Shown one piece after another: positions 24,175-36,172 of a DNA stretch of 64,000 nt. The notes below the pieces were generated by a model, which did no database searches, was not told the origin of the DNA, and worked only from the letters and a program-made list of their open reading frames with translations. The DNA is taken from contig OX104132.1 of NCBI GenBank assembly GCA_944470555.2, positions 11,355,755-11,419,754 on the forward strand, written 5' to 3'. This DNA comes from Heterobilharzia americana (lineage: Eukaryota; Platyhelminthes; Trematoda; Strigeidida; Schistosomatidae). The stretch's first letter is position 1, and the number at the start of each line of letters is the position of its first letter. The translations under genes and the position numbers were made by a program.

Positions 24175-24380
24175 AGGTATGATTGACGTTAGAGGCATTG
24201 GAGGTAATCAAAAGGAAGCCTTGAATACTTCAGTGGTAATGCCTTTGATTGGAGCACTGGGAGACACAAATTCCAGAGCACATCAGAGTAATGAAGGTTG
24301 TAGACACACCTTGTTAATAGGTGCTAAATAGCACGAATCTTATACCCAGGACATCCTATCGATCACTTTCAAAGATTGGA
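24175..24380 (+). repeat. dispersed repeat, related to 25.3 and 28.1 kb copies
   Basis: Blocks GGAGGTAATCA, GGAAGC and GGTTGTAGA.A..CTTG recur at 25,320-25,345 and 28,140-28,240. This copy is the most diverged. Identity unknown. Confidence 0.35.
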
Positions 24381-24554
24381 AATAGGCTAACTACTGTTCC
24401 TTTGAGCTTAAATAGAAACATACAAAATGAAGGTTGTTGGGATGCCTGAAACTGAGTGAAACGATTCAAAATCGTATTATTCTGCATCAAAATACTCTAA
24501 AACATATCAGTCAATAACAAGATATATACGCTTAGATATAACAATAAAATTTAC

Positions 24555-24616
24555 CTGTTTTAAACGTTTATTGATGTGTTGAACAATAAGCTGCAAAGCA
24601 ACAACATTCTTTCCTC
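24555..24616 (-). CDS. UCKL1: UCKL1-like exon, end of kinase domain
   Basis: A 62-bp exon with a TTTCAG acceptor and a GTAAAT donor. Its first two bases complete the Gly codon split with the previous exon, then it reads GKNVVALQLIVQHINKRLKQ, the C-terminal helix of the uridine kinase domain. The phase match on both sides and family similarity make it secure despite its small size. Confidence 0.92.
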
Positions 24617-25189
24617 CTGAAATGATGAAAGGATCATTAAAAAAGTAAAGCTGATACGCTTGAAACAACGTAGCGGAAATGAATGTTTAAATGATAATCT
24701 GATCAACAATAAAGGTCAAAACACTATCCGTGCACAGTATTCCATTAAGTAATTGGTACCTACAATGACTGACTCTAGTTTGAGTAGGTAAACAGTTAAC
24801 AAGTTCTGAAAGATCATTTGCACATCATATACAGACATGTTGACGAAATGTCTCATATTTTTAGACAATACTGACTAATGAATGAGAAAATAGACTTTCG
24901 GGTGAAGAAATATATTCCCTTTTAATTAGGTCTTTGTTTTTAGCTTTACACTAATATATAGGTTTACAATTCATATCAAAATACCGACCAAGTAGTGGTG
25001 GTGGCGCTAGTGAGGTGGAGAGCAGTTGACAATAACTATAACCTTTAAGTGAGTTATGAAGGAATCAAGATGTGACTAATCGACAGAGTAATTATACAGC
25101 GGTAAAGGTAGTAATTACAATAACACGGAAAATATTGTTCTTTGGCAAACTGCATAATAACTGATAGAGTAAGTAAAGTGTTCCATTGA

Positions 25190-25570
25190 CTGGTCACTGA
25201 AAGGCAATCAATTCCATGCAGTCTAGTCCTGAGTACACACCGAATTCTGTCGATCATTTTGGAATGTGGCCACCAAGCTAGGAGGCTTCCCATCGCGGTG
25301 TATATTGATGGATGTTAATTAACTGGAGGCAATCAGCAGGAAGCTTTGGACCTAGGTTTCATGATTGTTGGGACTCATCAGTAAGGCGTATCTGGAACCG
25401 CACAGGAAATGATGTCCACTCCGAGATTTAGACCCATACCACACAGTGTTGAAGTCAGAGAGCTATTTGGACCGTGACTGACCTACAGGACTGCATGAGG
25501 AGCACTAATTGGTCACTGGAGGCCAGCCAATTCCATAAGCCGACCGAATTCTATCGACCATTTTTTAGAG
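25190..25570 (+). repeat. dispersed repeat copy, unidentified family
   Basis: Shares GAATTCTGTCGATCATTTTG, TGGAATGTGGCCACCAAG and AGGTTTCATGATTGTTG-type blocks with 28,020-28,290, over about 250 bp. A second, shorter start of the same unit recurs at 25,500-25,570 (ACCGAATTCTATCGACCATT). The minus strand at 25,357-25,380 shows CTGATGAGTCCC and GAAACC, a hammerhead look-alike without stem II. Confidence 0.45.
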
Positions 25571-25999
25571 TGGTCAGTCATAAACAGTAAACAATCAATC
25601 ACGTTAGGATAAGAAAGCAAAAGAATATTAATAAAACACAAGAGGGAGGACGGGTAAAAAGTAATACTAGAAATTACATCATATTGACGGCTATGGTAAG
25701 TGGCTGGACAAATTTATTTTGAATACAACGGTTAGGTTTATAAAAATAGATTGAAATCGCTTCTGCTAGGTAAAGTAGACGAATGTACAATCCATGTAGT
25801 AAGTACCCAATAAATCATTCTAAATGCTCATATTATGACTAATAATCTAGTCAGTAAAGTTGTTTGATGTTTTATGACCTTTGACATTTGGTTGTCGAAG
25901 TTTCATCACCAGACCTGATGACATCATCACCACTAACCTTGAAATTCGCTCATTTCATATGACCATCTTTGCAACATAATATGGATTATTATCAAGATG

Positions 26000-27200
26000 G
26001 TGATACAAATGAACAAAAAACATAACGACATAGGAACTCATGCAACAGCAAAACAAGAAATTCAAAATATAAGAAGAATACTACAATAAGTGGTAATAAA
26101 GGCATAGGTGAAACTGGAAAAACTGAACGAATAATAATAAGATAGTGATAGATAGTGATAGGAAAGAACAAAGAATACCTTTGCACTGGTTGTCAGTCAT
26201 CACAGTAGACGCTTTTGACCATTGATTACCACTTTGTTCAGAACTTCAACCAAGAAGCCCACAACCTAGTCAAATCAAGTCAGTAGATTTATGAATTAAT
26301 GACGCGTCTGTGTCTAGCAACGTTTAGCCTTTTTCTTGACTTACTCATACATCAACTAACACTGTACTTTGGAGTGCTCTATGGATCAGTATGCTCAACA
26401 TTTATCACAAAAACCTCAGCTGATGGAGTTTCATTACGTTATCAACAGACTTACCTTATTCAATATGATATTGTATACCAAATCTCCAAGTTAGTCATTT
26501 GCTAGTTACACTACAAACAAGCAATGTTACCAAGACACTTGTTATTAAATATCTCTCACTTCCACACCTCATTTACATTTGACAGTCAAGTTGCCGTTGT
26601 ACAGTGAGTTGAAGAAGAAGGCCAGTTCATATACTCGCCTTGTGTAATGGATTCCAAAACTTCCTATGAATATCAAGTTATCGTTATATAAAGCAACAAC
26701 TCCACATAACCTCTTATCTAATGTTTGTACTTTCAAAAGTGTCTCATCAAGATAGTTGTCATCACTTGTAATATAATTCAATCTTAAGTATGTTTAACAA
26801 ATAAGTTGAGTTTTATTCTACCCAAACACTAGGCTGTAGGTGAGGATAATATATAACTCAGAATCCACAGGATGAAATTTGAGCCCATAAGTCAAATCTC
26901 TGCATCAATCACTTGACGAGATAGAAAATACACAAACGAAAGACAGCCTTGGATGTAAAAGTGTTCAATACGAACAGTTTTTCTATGCACTGAGAGATTA
27001 TATTCAAGTCTTTACTAGTGAGTGGATCACCTTTAAAGAAACGTTTATCTTTTGAGGTGACAAGAAAATGCTCTATAATGAAACTGAAACATTACTACAA
27101 CTACAAAGAGATTTCGGTATCATGATGATGATAGTGTTAAAATACACATTGGTGAAAAATAGAAAATTATACAGATTAAATAACAATAAATAATGGTAGA
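26000..27200. other. UCKL1 intron DNA, nothing recognised
   Basis: No conserved frame, repeat family or splice-flanked exon was found. Short open frames on both strands have no similarity that I recognise. Confidence 0.4.
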
Positions 27201-27221
27201 ACTATGAACATAAAAATTTTA

Positions 27222-27434
<213 letters not shown>

Positions 27435-28019
27435 CTATTTAAGGAAGATAAATATAAGCATAAGAAGAAGGAAAGGTTAAGGAATAACGGTGTTTTAACC
27501 AGCAGCTATGAAAAAAAAGACTGTCGAACGTCTGTTTGGATCATGGTTGAATTAGAGTAGAAATTGCTTATGGCGGTTTTAATAAGTATGAAGGATAGCT
27601 AATGAATCAACTGTATGATCAACCTAACTGATATCTAGAATGGTTGCTCCCTTAAGTCTTGTAGTTCTTGATGAGTCGGTTGATGTGACTTGAAGAACTC
27701 AATACCATAGTGTTAGAAATTGCAGTCAAATAAAACAGAACTAAAATTTTTACACTATATGGTCATCACTAACTTAGCTATAAATTTGCCCAGCCTGATT
27801 TATAAGAAAGTGGGATAAAAAGGAATTGCAGAGGTGAACCCATGGTGTAACCGAATCGACAACTACATTCCTGAAATATGAACAAAACAATAGCGTAGAT
27901 GTTGCCCCAAAAGGTGTAACCACACAATGCTAACATTTGAGGGTTTTCTTAATCTTGAATTTCTACTTCGATAGTACACTTTATCTGCAATCAAATTCAA
28001 TCAAATCACTAGAAAGTAA

Positions 28020-28300
28020 CCAATTTCATGCTGACTAATCCTAAGTGCTGACCAAATTCTATCGATTATTTTGGAATGTGGTCACCAAGATAGATGGCTA
28101 TGTATCAGGATGTAATTGTATAGATGTTAGGCAGTTGGGAGGTAATCAGTAGGAAGCGTAGGACACAGGTTTCATGCTTGTTGACACTCATTAGGGGACA
28201 ACAGTTTCGTCAAGGTTGTAGATAAGTCTTGCTGACTAGTGCCAATAAGCACAAAAGTTAGATCCGAGTCTTCTTGCCGATTGTTACCAACCATCTAACT
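28020..28300 (+). repeat. dispersed repeat copy, unidentified family
   Basis: Partner of 25,190-25,440: AAATTCTATCGATTATTTTG, GGAATGTGGTCACCAAG and CAGGTTTCATGCTTGTTG. The outer part continues with GGTTGTAGATAAGTCTTGCT, shared with 24,298-24,320. Confidence 0.45.
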
Positions 28301-28756
28301 CTACACACTGCGCATAATTGTTTATGCAACGCACATGAATACCGTATCAGTGATTATCAGAAAGCAAACGAATCAAATTCTTGGATATTCCACATACTGA
28401 TATATATACTGTTTTTCTGAAATTATCCATACATGACGAAACCTTCAGCATCGCTCACATCGAAAACCAAGAATCGTTGGTTTTAGTTGTAGACTGAACA
28501 ATGAGTAAAACAATAAAATGCAATCTTAACTAGATTCCAGGTGCTTTTAAGCTGTTCCACTGAATGCTTCAACTATCATTAAAAGAAAATCATGTATCAA
28601 TTGATCAGTAGGATAGAGACTGGCTGAATAAAATGCTATGAAAATAATTTAATTGATTACAAGTGCAACAGCTGAGCTTAAAATATCAAAACGTTATTCA
28701 TAGTAAAAACAATTATTAAGTTGTTTTTTTTAGACAAATGGGGATTTTTTTAATTT

Positions 28757-29341
28757 AGAAGTAGTATTCATCATGGACTGATATCAGTTGGGGAACCATT
28801 GAAGATCTGGGAGCACTAGACAGCTGTTTCGTCCTAGTATGGGACTCCTCATTAGTATGCACCCACGACCCCACTGGGCAGGGATCGAACTCAGGACCTT
28901 CAGGCCTCACGGCGAACACGTTAACCATCCAGCCACTGGGTCGGTTTTCAGTGGTTCACAATCTCCAACCTCTGTCAATTCACGATATAGCGCGACTATC
29001 ACCCAAGGTCTTCAGTTAGCATCCACTTCACTTCCGACTGGTTGACCCCACAGGTCACGACTTCTCATCAGAGCTTCGTGATATCCATCTGGAAGCAAGT
29101 CACTAATGAGCACTATACAGTAATGTATTTTTTCGTGAACCACTGAAAACGACCAAGTGGCTGAATGATTAATGAGTTCGCCGTGAGACCTGAAGGTCCT
29201 GAGTTCGATCCCTGCCCAGTGGGGTCGTGGGTACCTACTGCTGAGGAATCCCATACTAGGACAAAACAGTTGTTCAGTGCTCCCAGATTTTCAATGGTTC
29301 CCCGACTAATATCAGTCCATGAAGAATACTACTTCTAAATT
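28757..29341. repeat. foldback element F4, complete, tRNA-like boxes in both arms
   Basis: The left terminus AATTTAGAAGTAGTATTC (28,752 onward) is the inverse of GAATACTACTTCTAAATT at the right end (to 29,341). The arms are similar through the whole element: GGGATCGAACTC at 28,881-28,892 on the left and GAGTTCGATCCC at 29,201-29,212 on the right are exact inverses and are good B-box cores. The right arm also has an A-box-like TGGCTGAATGATTAATG. The centre holds the CACGATATAGCGC block. Open frames across it are mirror images and not genes. Confidence 0.75.
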
Positions 29342-29344
29342 ATT

Positions 29345-30920
29345 AAGTTCATTAGATACTGTCGGAAAAAATAAAACATCAGTATAGATAGATAAAAAGA
29401 GAAAAAGCTGAGAAACAAAAAGAAACCAGTAAAAATTTTGAGAATAATCAGTGCAGTGAATTTTTTCAAAGTATTCCCTATTCAAAATGGAAGGTAGTCT
29501 TCTTCAAAAAGGGGTGGATCACAACAAAACGATTCATTATGATGTGAATGATTAGCTGATGAAGAACTATTTCAAATATCAGAATAACTGAAGGAATTCG
29601 ACCAGGAATACGATCAACAACTTGTGCCTCTAATTTAAATAGGAACAAAACCACACTTAACTAGATAACCAAAAAATAAAAACACTAGTCCAACACCAAA
29701 AATAAGAAGAATATCATTGTGGTACCAGCTGACAGGTAAAAATGAAGTATTGATTCAGAAAGTAGATCTAGTTAAAGATGAGAGTGTATATCAACCAGTT
29801 GTCAAAAATCCCATTCACACATCAGGTTGTGACAGAGTGGTGGGGTTGTGTGCGTGGGTATAATGATACTGAGATTCAATAGACACCTCAACTGAATACC
29901 TTTACGACTGACCTCCCCCAGTACCTTCTGCTTCAATGAGCCGCGGAGAAATCAGAAGGCAAAGGCGGCCTGTGACTGCAAGAACAGTGGCAACTTTTAT
30001 CAGTAAAATACATGACATATATGTATTTACAAAACTCTCAGAAAGTGAAGCCATAAATGAACCAATCCGATTTCTTGTACAAGGTCGAACTTCTCCAATC
30101 AGGTTCTCACGTCAGCGCATGCATAAATCATGACCTGAACATGATTTGATCATGACTTGAAAACAACTCCCCTATTGGCTACCTTTTTGTCCCTACATAT
30201 CAATAAGGATCGAAGAAATTGATCGAAGTAGAACAAATCATGAGACATGATCACCAATTCTATGGCAAACTCAATTTACACAAAATAGACATCTCTCCTT
30301 ATAGATTATTAGTATTACACCTAGAAACACTAGCCTATAATCAATCCAAAGAGCTCACAAAACTGAAACAACTGGTTGGAAGATGTAACCAAGTAACTGG
30401 ACGAGATCAAAGGTATACAGGTAGACAGGGACGAAAGTATGGGACTTTTTGATATATAGCTTGATTAACTAACCTCAAATGGATAAAAGTTGACGAAAAA
30501 GTCATGAGTTATCTACACGGAAATCAAGTAAATCCTTCAACCCTCAAGTTCAATTGAGTATAATGACTTACATCATACTGTCAATTCTCAGTTAGAGTGC
30601 AAAATATACGAACATGTAAGGGGACCCCCCCCCATTGGGCCTTATTGTAGAGACAGTAATCCAATGGCTGAAGTTTATTACTCTGACAAAAAATATAGCC
30701 AAAGATTTGTATATGGTATAAAATGACACTATCACTAAAGGAAGGAATGAACTTGACAATAGAAGACGAAGAAGAGTACTAGTCTTTTTTTCTGGATATC
30801 TTTATCAGTAAAACGAAGACCAGTCAATTCAAAGCAATTCTTAAACTATATTGACAGAAAGCCAGCATCACATAAAATAAGCTCTTTATGAGTGTTATTC
30901 AACTAAGAAACAACATATTG
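29345..30920. other. UCKL1 intron DNA with possible unassigned transposon remnant
   Basis: Frames at 29,936-30,133 and 30,219-30,452 on the plus strand look protein-like but match nothing I recognise. A run of ten C bases lies near 30,626. I could not assign this region to a family. Confidence 0.3.
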
Positions 30921-30930
30921 TAGTACTTAT

Positions 30931-31110
30931 CGTAGACTGACATCAGTTGGAGGAATAAAGGAAACCTGGGAGCACTGGACAGCCGTTTCGTCCTAATATG
31001 GGACTCCTCAGCAGTGTGCACCCACGACCCCGCCAGGGATCGAACCCACGGTCTTCAGTTGTCCAGTGCTCCCAGGTTTCCTTTGTTCCTCCAACTGATG
31101 TCAGTCTACG
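30931..31110. repeat. foldback element F5, compact near-perfect hairpin
   Basis: The 50 bp at 30,931-30,980 and the 50 bp at 31,061-31,110 are inverse copies with a single mismatch. The spacer of 80 bp contains the arm-specific GGGATCGAACCC B-box-like core near 31,037. The right flank keeps the outer end ATGAATAACAACTTGAAATA. An internal deletion of a longer element of the F family. Confidence 0.85.
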
Positions 31111-31129
31111 ATGAATAACAACTTGAAAT

Positions 31130-32160
31130 ATTTTCAAATCTCTACAACTTCCTCAAAATTCATATTGTAGTACATTTTCCTCCCAAAGGATTGGAGACAA
31201 ACAATCAGCGCTTATACGATACGAATATTCCTACGGGATTGTTAAAGATTCGATTAAATCCAATGCTAACTGAGGAATAACTTTCATTATATACTCCTTT
31301 ACGTTAAGAACACCTTAGAAACCACTACTCAACACCATAAGCCATATGACATCAACATTTCCAACAAGTCAATAAAGTAGTTACAGGAAGATAAGCTAGA
31401 TAAGAGATACAAAGTTAGTTGCAAGAACCAATCATAACAACAAGTTGGATAAAATGGCCGGTACTTTCGATTTCGCTGATACTGATAACAACTACCAATC
31501 AGATTCTACGATGTATCATTCAACTAGCACCAACGCAAATAGGCAACAATGATTATGAAATTAGCTGAAAGAACGTGAAAATCTTGAACTGAAACATCCT
31601 GAGCAAGCAAGAGACTACTTTGAGGCTTGTTATGGGAGTTAGCTAATGATTAACAGATACACAGATATGAATCATATCTACTAACCGAACAATTGAATTA
31701 GTCAACATAGATTGGAGAGATCGGTCAATTATAGTACTTAATAGGAAGGTGAATCACGCTCAAGGTTCCTACTGGTTGACTAATAAGGTACCAGTTTAGA
31801 TCTACTAAACAGCGAGTTTGTGAATAAATTGAAATCACCTACCAATAACAATGGAATAACAAATTGTATATCTTTAGTCTTCCTGATGACTCCTCTAACA
31901 CTGATCCTCAGGCAATACAGATAACTTTATCAGATTTTCACTTGGCTTACTCAACACATGAGCCTGCACTCAATAAACTCTGATTTAAGAATGACTTATT
32001 CCAAGTTGTCAAAGGACGAAGTACATTATAAGGAGGCAGTAGGCACCATAAACATCTTTCTCACCTAGTTTACTTCCAACGGATGCATATCAACATTGTT
32101 CACCAGAACAAATCATAGTATTATGCTGTTGAAAGGGAACTTCAAAAAACAGTACATCAT
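31130..32160. other. UCKL1 intron DNA, nothing recognised
   Basis: No conserved coding frame or known repeat was identified on either strand. Confidence 0.4.
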
Positions 32161-33250
32161 CAAGATCAACATAAGACCAGGCATTACTGCGTAACGAGCC
32201 AAGTTGCCACACTTCATTTCACTACAACAAGTAACAAGGCAATAAAATGGAAGATGAAGAAGTTAAGAAAAATCGGTCAAAAGGAGTAGAAAGTAGTAGA
32301 AGAGAGAAAGGAGGAATGAGAAAATGATGTGATTAAGTATAGTGGTTAAGATGAGGACAATGTGTGTAGACATCTGTGCCACTGACATCGGTTCTGAGCT
32401 TTATCACCTGGAGTCTCTAATCAGTGTTTTCTCTTGTCCAGTGGACCCCAACCGGCTAGTCTAGATCATCCTACATGCCTCAAACGAACAGTCAAGAACT
32501 TCATGCATTGATGCCATGTTTTAGTTTGGCCACCTCGAGCCTTTTTCAGCCTGAACCTACTTTGGCCAACATTGTGCGACGAGGCAGACTGTGGTTAGGC
32601 ATACGTAACGCATGTCCCCGCCATCTCAGTCGATGAGCGTTCACAAGCGTATCAACAGACTTACCTTTCCTCCACAAAACTGTGCCCTTGACTTCTGCGT
32701 TACTCATGCGGTGACACCACGAAACACGGCCAATGCTACGAAGACAATGATCGTCAAACACCTGAAGCTTTCTCATGTATTCTACCTTTAAAGGCCATGT
32801 TGCACAGCCGTACAGTAGAAAACAGCAAACTGCAGCAGAGTAAACTCGACCTCTAACAGACAATCGGATATTGCCGCGGCGCCACAGATGGCGTAAGTTG
32901 GCAGGAGGCAACCGAGCCTTTTGTATCTATGCAGAGATTTTGTTGGCCAGTGAGCCACAGGTAAGTGAAAAGTTCAACGCACTTAACTACTTCACTTTCT
33001 ATAATTGGGCGCTGACAGGGTTGTGAAGGGGTTGATACTTCCCAGCTCCCTTCACACTGGAAGGTTAGGTCATCTTGTGGTTGGTTCGTGGCCGAAGAGC
33101 CTGGGAGACATCTGCTTGAAGTCGGTCACGTATGACTTTTTTGATGACACGATGATTGGCCTGCACTATGAGAGATGTAGTCGGATATAAGTCCTGTGGT
33201 TCTGGATCATCACTAACCACCGGTAACTGATGTAAGCCACTATAATGCAT
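32160..33250 (-). mobile_element. RTE-type non-LTR element, 3' part (family B)
   Basis: Antisense in a UCKL1 intron. The 121-codon frame at 32,546-32,911 encodes the post-RT region: LLYGCATWPLKVE, DDHCLRSIGRVSWCHRMSN, RLRWRGHALRMPNHSLPRR. These Trp- and Arg-rich blocks are typical of RTE-clade C-termini. The 3' UTR follows to an ATCATCAAGATCAACAT end at about 32,160. The active site is missing. This is the best preserved C-terminus of family B here. Confidence 0.8.
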
Positions 33251-33513
33251 CATCTCTTTACTTCAGAACATTTTGTCTAACCACTATCGAACAGATCTTT
33301 CTGGTATGGTAGGACTTCGACGGAATAAGCGTTCCATCATTGTAGCCCATTGGGTCATCGTGATACACAAGTCCGATCCCCACGTCAAGATAACAGCTAT
33401 TGGTCAGGAAACACAATTTAGTGATTTGTAGTACAAAAAGACAATAAAGAATTACTTTCAACTGAAATGCAACAGGAAAAGCATACATTAACATAGGAAG
33501 AACGAGTAGAGAT

Positions 33514-33514
33514 G

Positions 33515-33595
<81 letters not shown>
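33514..33595. repeat. (AT)n tract next to a UCKL1 exon
   Basis: An uninterrupted TA dinucleotide run of about 80 bp ending roughly 7 bp beyond the 5' splice site of the exon at 33,602-33,673, inside the intron. Confidence 0.95.
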
Positions 33596-33596
<1 letters not shown>

Positions 33597-33601
33597 CATA
33601 C

Positions 33602-33673
33602 CTTTGTCACTGCTTGTGAATAGAACGCCAAAATTCCCTCAATAATGATAATATTAGCCCCGTAAACAGTATT
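33602..33673 (-). CDS. UCKL1: UCKL1-like exon, uridine kinase core strand
   Basis: A 24-codon exon, phase 0 at both ends, with an AATAG acceptor and a GTATGT donor. It encodes NTVYGANIIIIEGILAFYSQ, the hydrophobic strand and EG(I)xAF motif of uridine kinases. The donor lies only about 10 bp from an (AT)n tract of roughly 80 bp, an unusual position for a 5' splice site. Confidence 0.93.
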
Positions 33674-34104
33674 CTATTGAAATAAACACAATCAAAGATT
33701 CAATAGGATCAATTAGTAACAACATCAATACACTGATTATGATAAATAGGGAAGCTTAGCTTAGAGTCCTTTCCTTAGTACACTACATCATCATTTTCAC
33801 CCTAGTACAAACAAAAATTATGTGAATTCTAAATCAAGCAGATTTTATTATTGAGTATGGTTAGAATACTGGTGAAAAGCATCGAACGGTAAGCATTACT
33901 TTGCAGTAAACACCTTATCAACTAAAAAGAATACAGAGACCGTGGGATGTCAAGCGCTGGCCAATAAAAATAGAAAAGTTAAGTAAGATCCTCAAAAAGG
34001 TTGGGATCACAGTGATATTTTAACTGAAAAACCTACTTAGGAACAATCTTGTACGGTTGAAAGATGTTACTGAGTAAATCAAGCAGAAATAATTTGGTAT
34101 AATT

Positions 34105-34160
34105 GTTTTGAAATGCGCAACCTGGATTCCACTGCTAACCACTAGCCATCATTACCAGAA
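34105..34160 (+). repeat. hammerhead SINE copy S9 (3' fragment)
   Basis: GAAATGCGCAACCTGGATTC at 34,110-34,129 followed by CACTGCTAACCAC. It keeps GAAA and the 3' strand of stem I but nothing of CTGATGA or stem II. Confidence 0.5.
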
Positions 34161-35519
34161 ATAATTTGTTTGATCAAATCTCCTGAAGTGACTTCAGTAC
34201 TAAATATATCAGTAAAAGTTATCGATTAGGCTTGATTAAGCTATCCGAACACAGACTAATCAATATTAGTAGACCCTAGTAAGATAATGAATCTACAGAA
34301 AAACTTGGCTACACTTATATGCAGGAGAGCAAAGTGACAATGCTAAAATCTGAGTTAGTTGGATAGAAAGAGAAATTGGTCACTGAATTTTTTGCTGACT
34401 AAATCAACAGCAAACAAATGGAGTAGGGTTGATTTAGCGTCTGAGAAATTCTACTTTCTATTTCCTAAACAAGAAGGAACTAGAATCATATGAAACGCTA
34501 TTTACATGTGTCAACTTGCCTTGATACACACCACTGGAGGATAAGTTAAGTCTGAAAGGCAATTTACTGAAAAGTTTTACGGTAAACGATTTATTTTGTT
34601 GTGTAAGTATATATAATAAACAAACTGGATTTTTTTTCAAACTTTTATGACACACTTATTTACAGGATCTGCTTACCACTACTAGCTGTTGACTCCGATG
34701 GTCAAAGAAGCATATCTATACACAGAAAATTTAATGAGTACTTTCTGTTTAGTGAAGAACTGTCTAAAGACAACCAATTCTCCATGTGTACAACAACTAA
34801 AATGGCACACTTTGCTTCTTTTTTTTATTATTATCAGGATCTATATTATACAGAACAACTCCAAATTTATATCACTCTATATACGGTAAACAGTAGTTAA
34901 CATGAATACCTCTTTGAGCACTCAACAAGATTCTTAGAATGTAGAATTACACGAACAGGAAATGGGTGGTTTTAGGAATATGATTCACTATTAATTTGCC
35001 AACAAGTTATGGTTTTTTTATTGGTCTAAGTGATCAACTTTCACACAATCCATTATGAGTTTAAGTTGTATCCCTACTTACTGACTTTTGAACAGTAAGG
35101 TAGTACCATTGACGTTCACATAGTGTGCATAGTTTATGGTGTAATACATGAACCTTTACATGGATTATGAGTTGCATATTTGTCATTTGTACACTTGATA
35201 TAGTACGAAAGTACTATATAGTGCTATATAACGATAACAATAATAATAATAATCACTTTACTTCGGATATAAATTAAAGGGGCTGTGATCCAATGATTTA
35301 CGGATTCGACTTTCAACTACTGGACAATAATATTGTATTTATCCTGGTGAGTGGTGGTAGAGCCCATGAGGTGTATTTCATCTATTTGGAACTCGTCAGC
35401 CGGATGTACCAGCACCCCAGTGAATGTCGTTCCCACTACGGTCGAGCAATTCGAACTAATAAACCGATGAGGAATTACAAATAGCAAACGACAACTGATA
35501 TCCATTGCACAAGAGATTT

Positions 35520-35745
35520 CTCTCGTGCTCCAGTGGCCTAATGAATAGCGTTTCGGCGTTTTAAGCGACGGGTACTGGGTTCGAGTTTCAGTGGGAACAA
35601 TACTCACTGGGGTGCAGGTATATCCAGCTGATGAGTCCTGTATAGGGCGAAACGTGCATCAAGCTAGATTCCACTGCTGATCACCAGGATGAATACAACA
35701 TCATGAATATCCGATAGTATCGAGGCATCTGTATAAAAGTTCATC
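35520..35745 (+). repeat. hammerhead SINE copy S10, tRNA-like head plus ribozyme
   Basis: The head has an A-box-like GTGGCCTAATGAATAGC at 35,533-35,549 and a B-box-like GGTTCGAGTT at 35,578-35,587, then GTGGGAACAATACTCACTGG, the ribozyme at 35,622-35,669, CCACTGCTGATCACC and a tail with ATCGAGGCATCTG. This is the clearest example of the tRNA-like head joined to the hammerhead, matching the known layout of schistosome SM-alpha SINEs. Confidence 0.7.
35622..35669 (+). ncRNA. hammerhead ribozyme relic in SINE S10
   Basis: CTGATGA at 35,628-35,634 and GAAA at 35,649-35,652 are intact. Stem II GTCC/GGGC pairs with one G.U. Stem III has A-U and G-C with a C.A mismatch in the middle (35,653/35,658). 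The predicted cleavage is after C35660. The 3' strand of stem I is shifted by three bases (AAG before CTAGAT), so stem I is weakened. Confidence 0.6.
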
Positions 35746-36067
35746 TACCAACAGAGGTCGAGAGCAATTAGACTCTGTACAGCAACAGGAAATCACAATT
35801 AGCAAACATCTACTGGATGGCAAGTTTAAATACTGCTCTACCTGCCGATATTTGAGTAACCAGATGGTATCATAAGTTTTCACATAAAACAAAGAGTAAT
35901 ACATAAAGGTGTATATACATATTTTTAGTCATTTTATTATTATCTTACTACAAAAACACTCATTTCAAGCATCAATGCTGTAGTACATTCAACATTCAAG
36001 AAATTGAAGGGCGAAAAGTTTCCCTATTTCACAGTATATAAGAGAGAAAGTTTTGTGTATTTTCACA

Positions 36068-36172
36068 CAAAAAAACAATGAAGCACATCTATTGTATGAG
36101 AGTTAATGATACTACCTGGCTGCTTAAACTTCGGTAGGCGGAGGTGAGTTTGAACGCATAACTCATCAGTTG
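36068..36172 (+). repeat. tRNA-like dispersed repeat copy
   Basis: Resembles 8,395-8,515: CATCTATTGTATGAGAG, ATACTACCTGGCTGC, AACTTCGGTAGG and a B-box-like GAGTTTGAACGC near 36,146. It abuts the family B fragment that follows. Confidence 0.4.

Noticed and set aside
25357..25385. Minus-strand CTGATGAGTCCC with GAAACC as an active hammerhead
   Set aside because: The bases between the two core parts cannot form stem II, and the copy at 28.2 kb has a mutated core. Kept only as part of an unidentified repeat.
29195..29225. tRNA gene with GAGTTCGATCCC T-loop
   Set aside because: It lies in a foldback repeat with an inverse copy at 28,881-28,892, and no acceptor or anticodon stem could be drawn.
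33258..33599. 113-codon frame starting with repeated Tyr-Ile
   Set aside because: The start is translated (AT)n repeat and the rest is intron sequence of the UCKL1-like gene.
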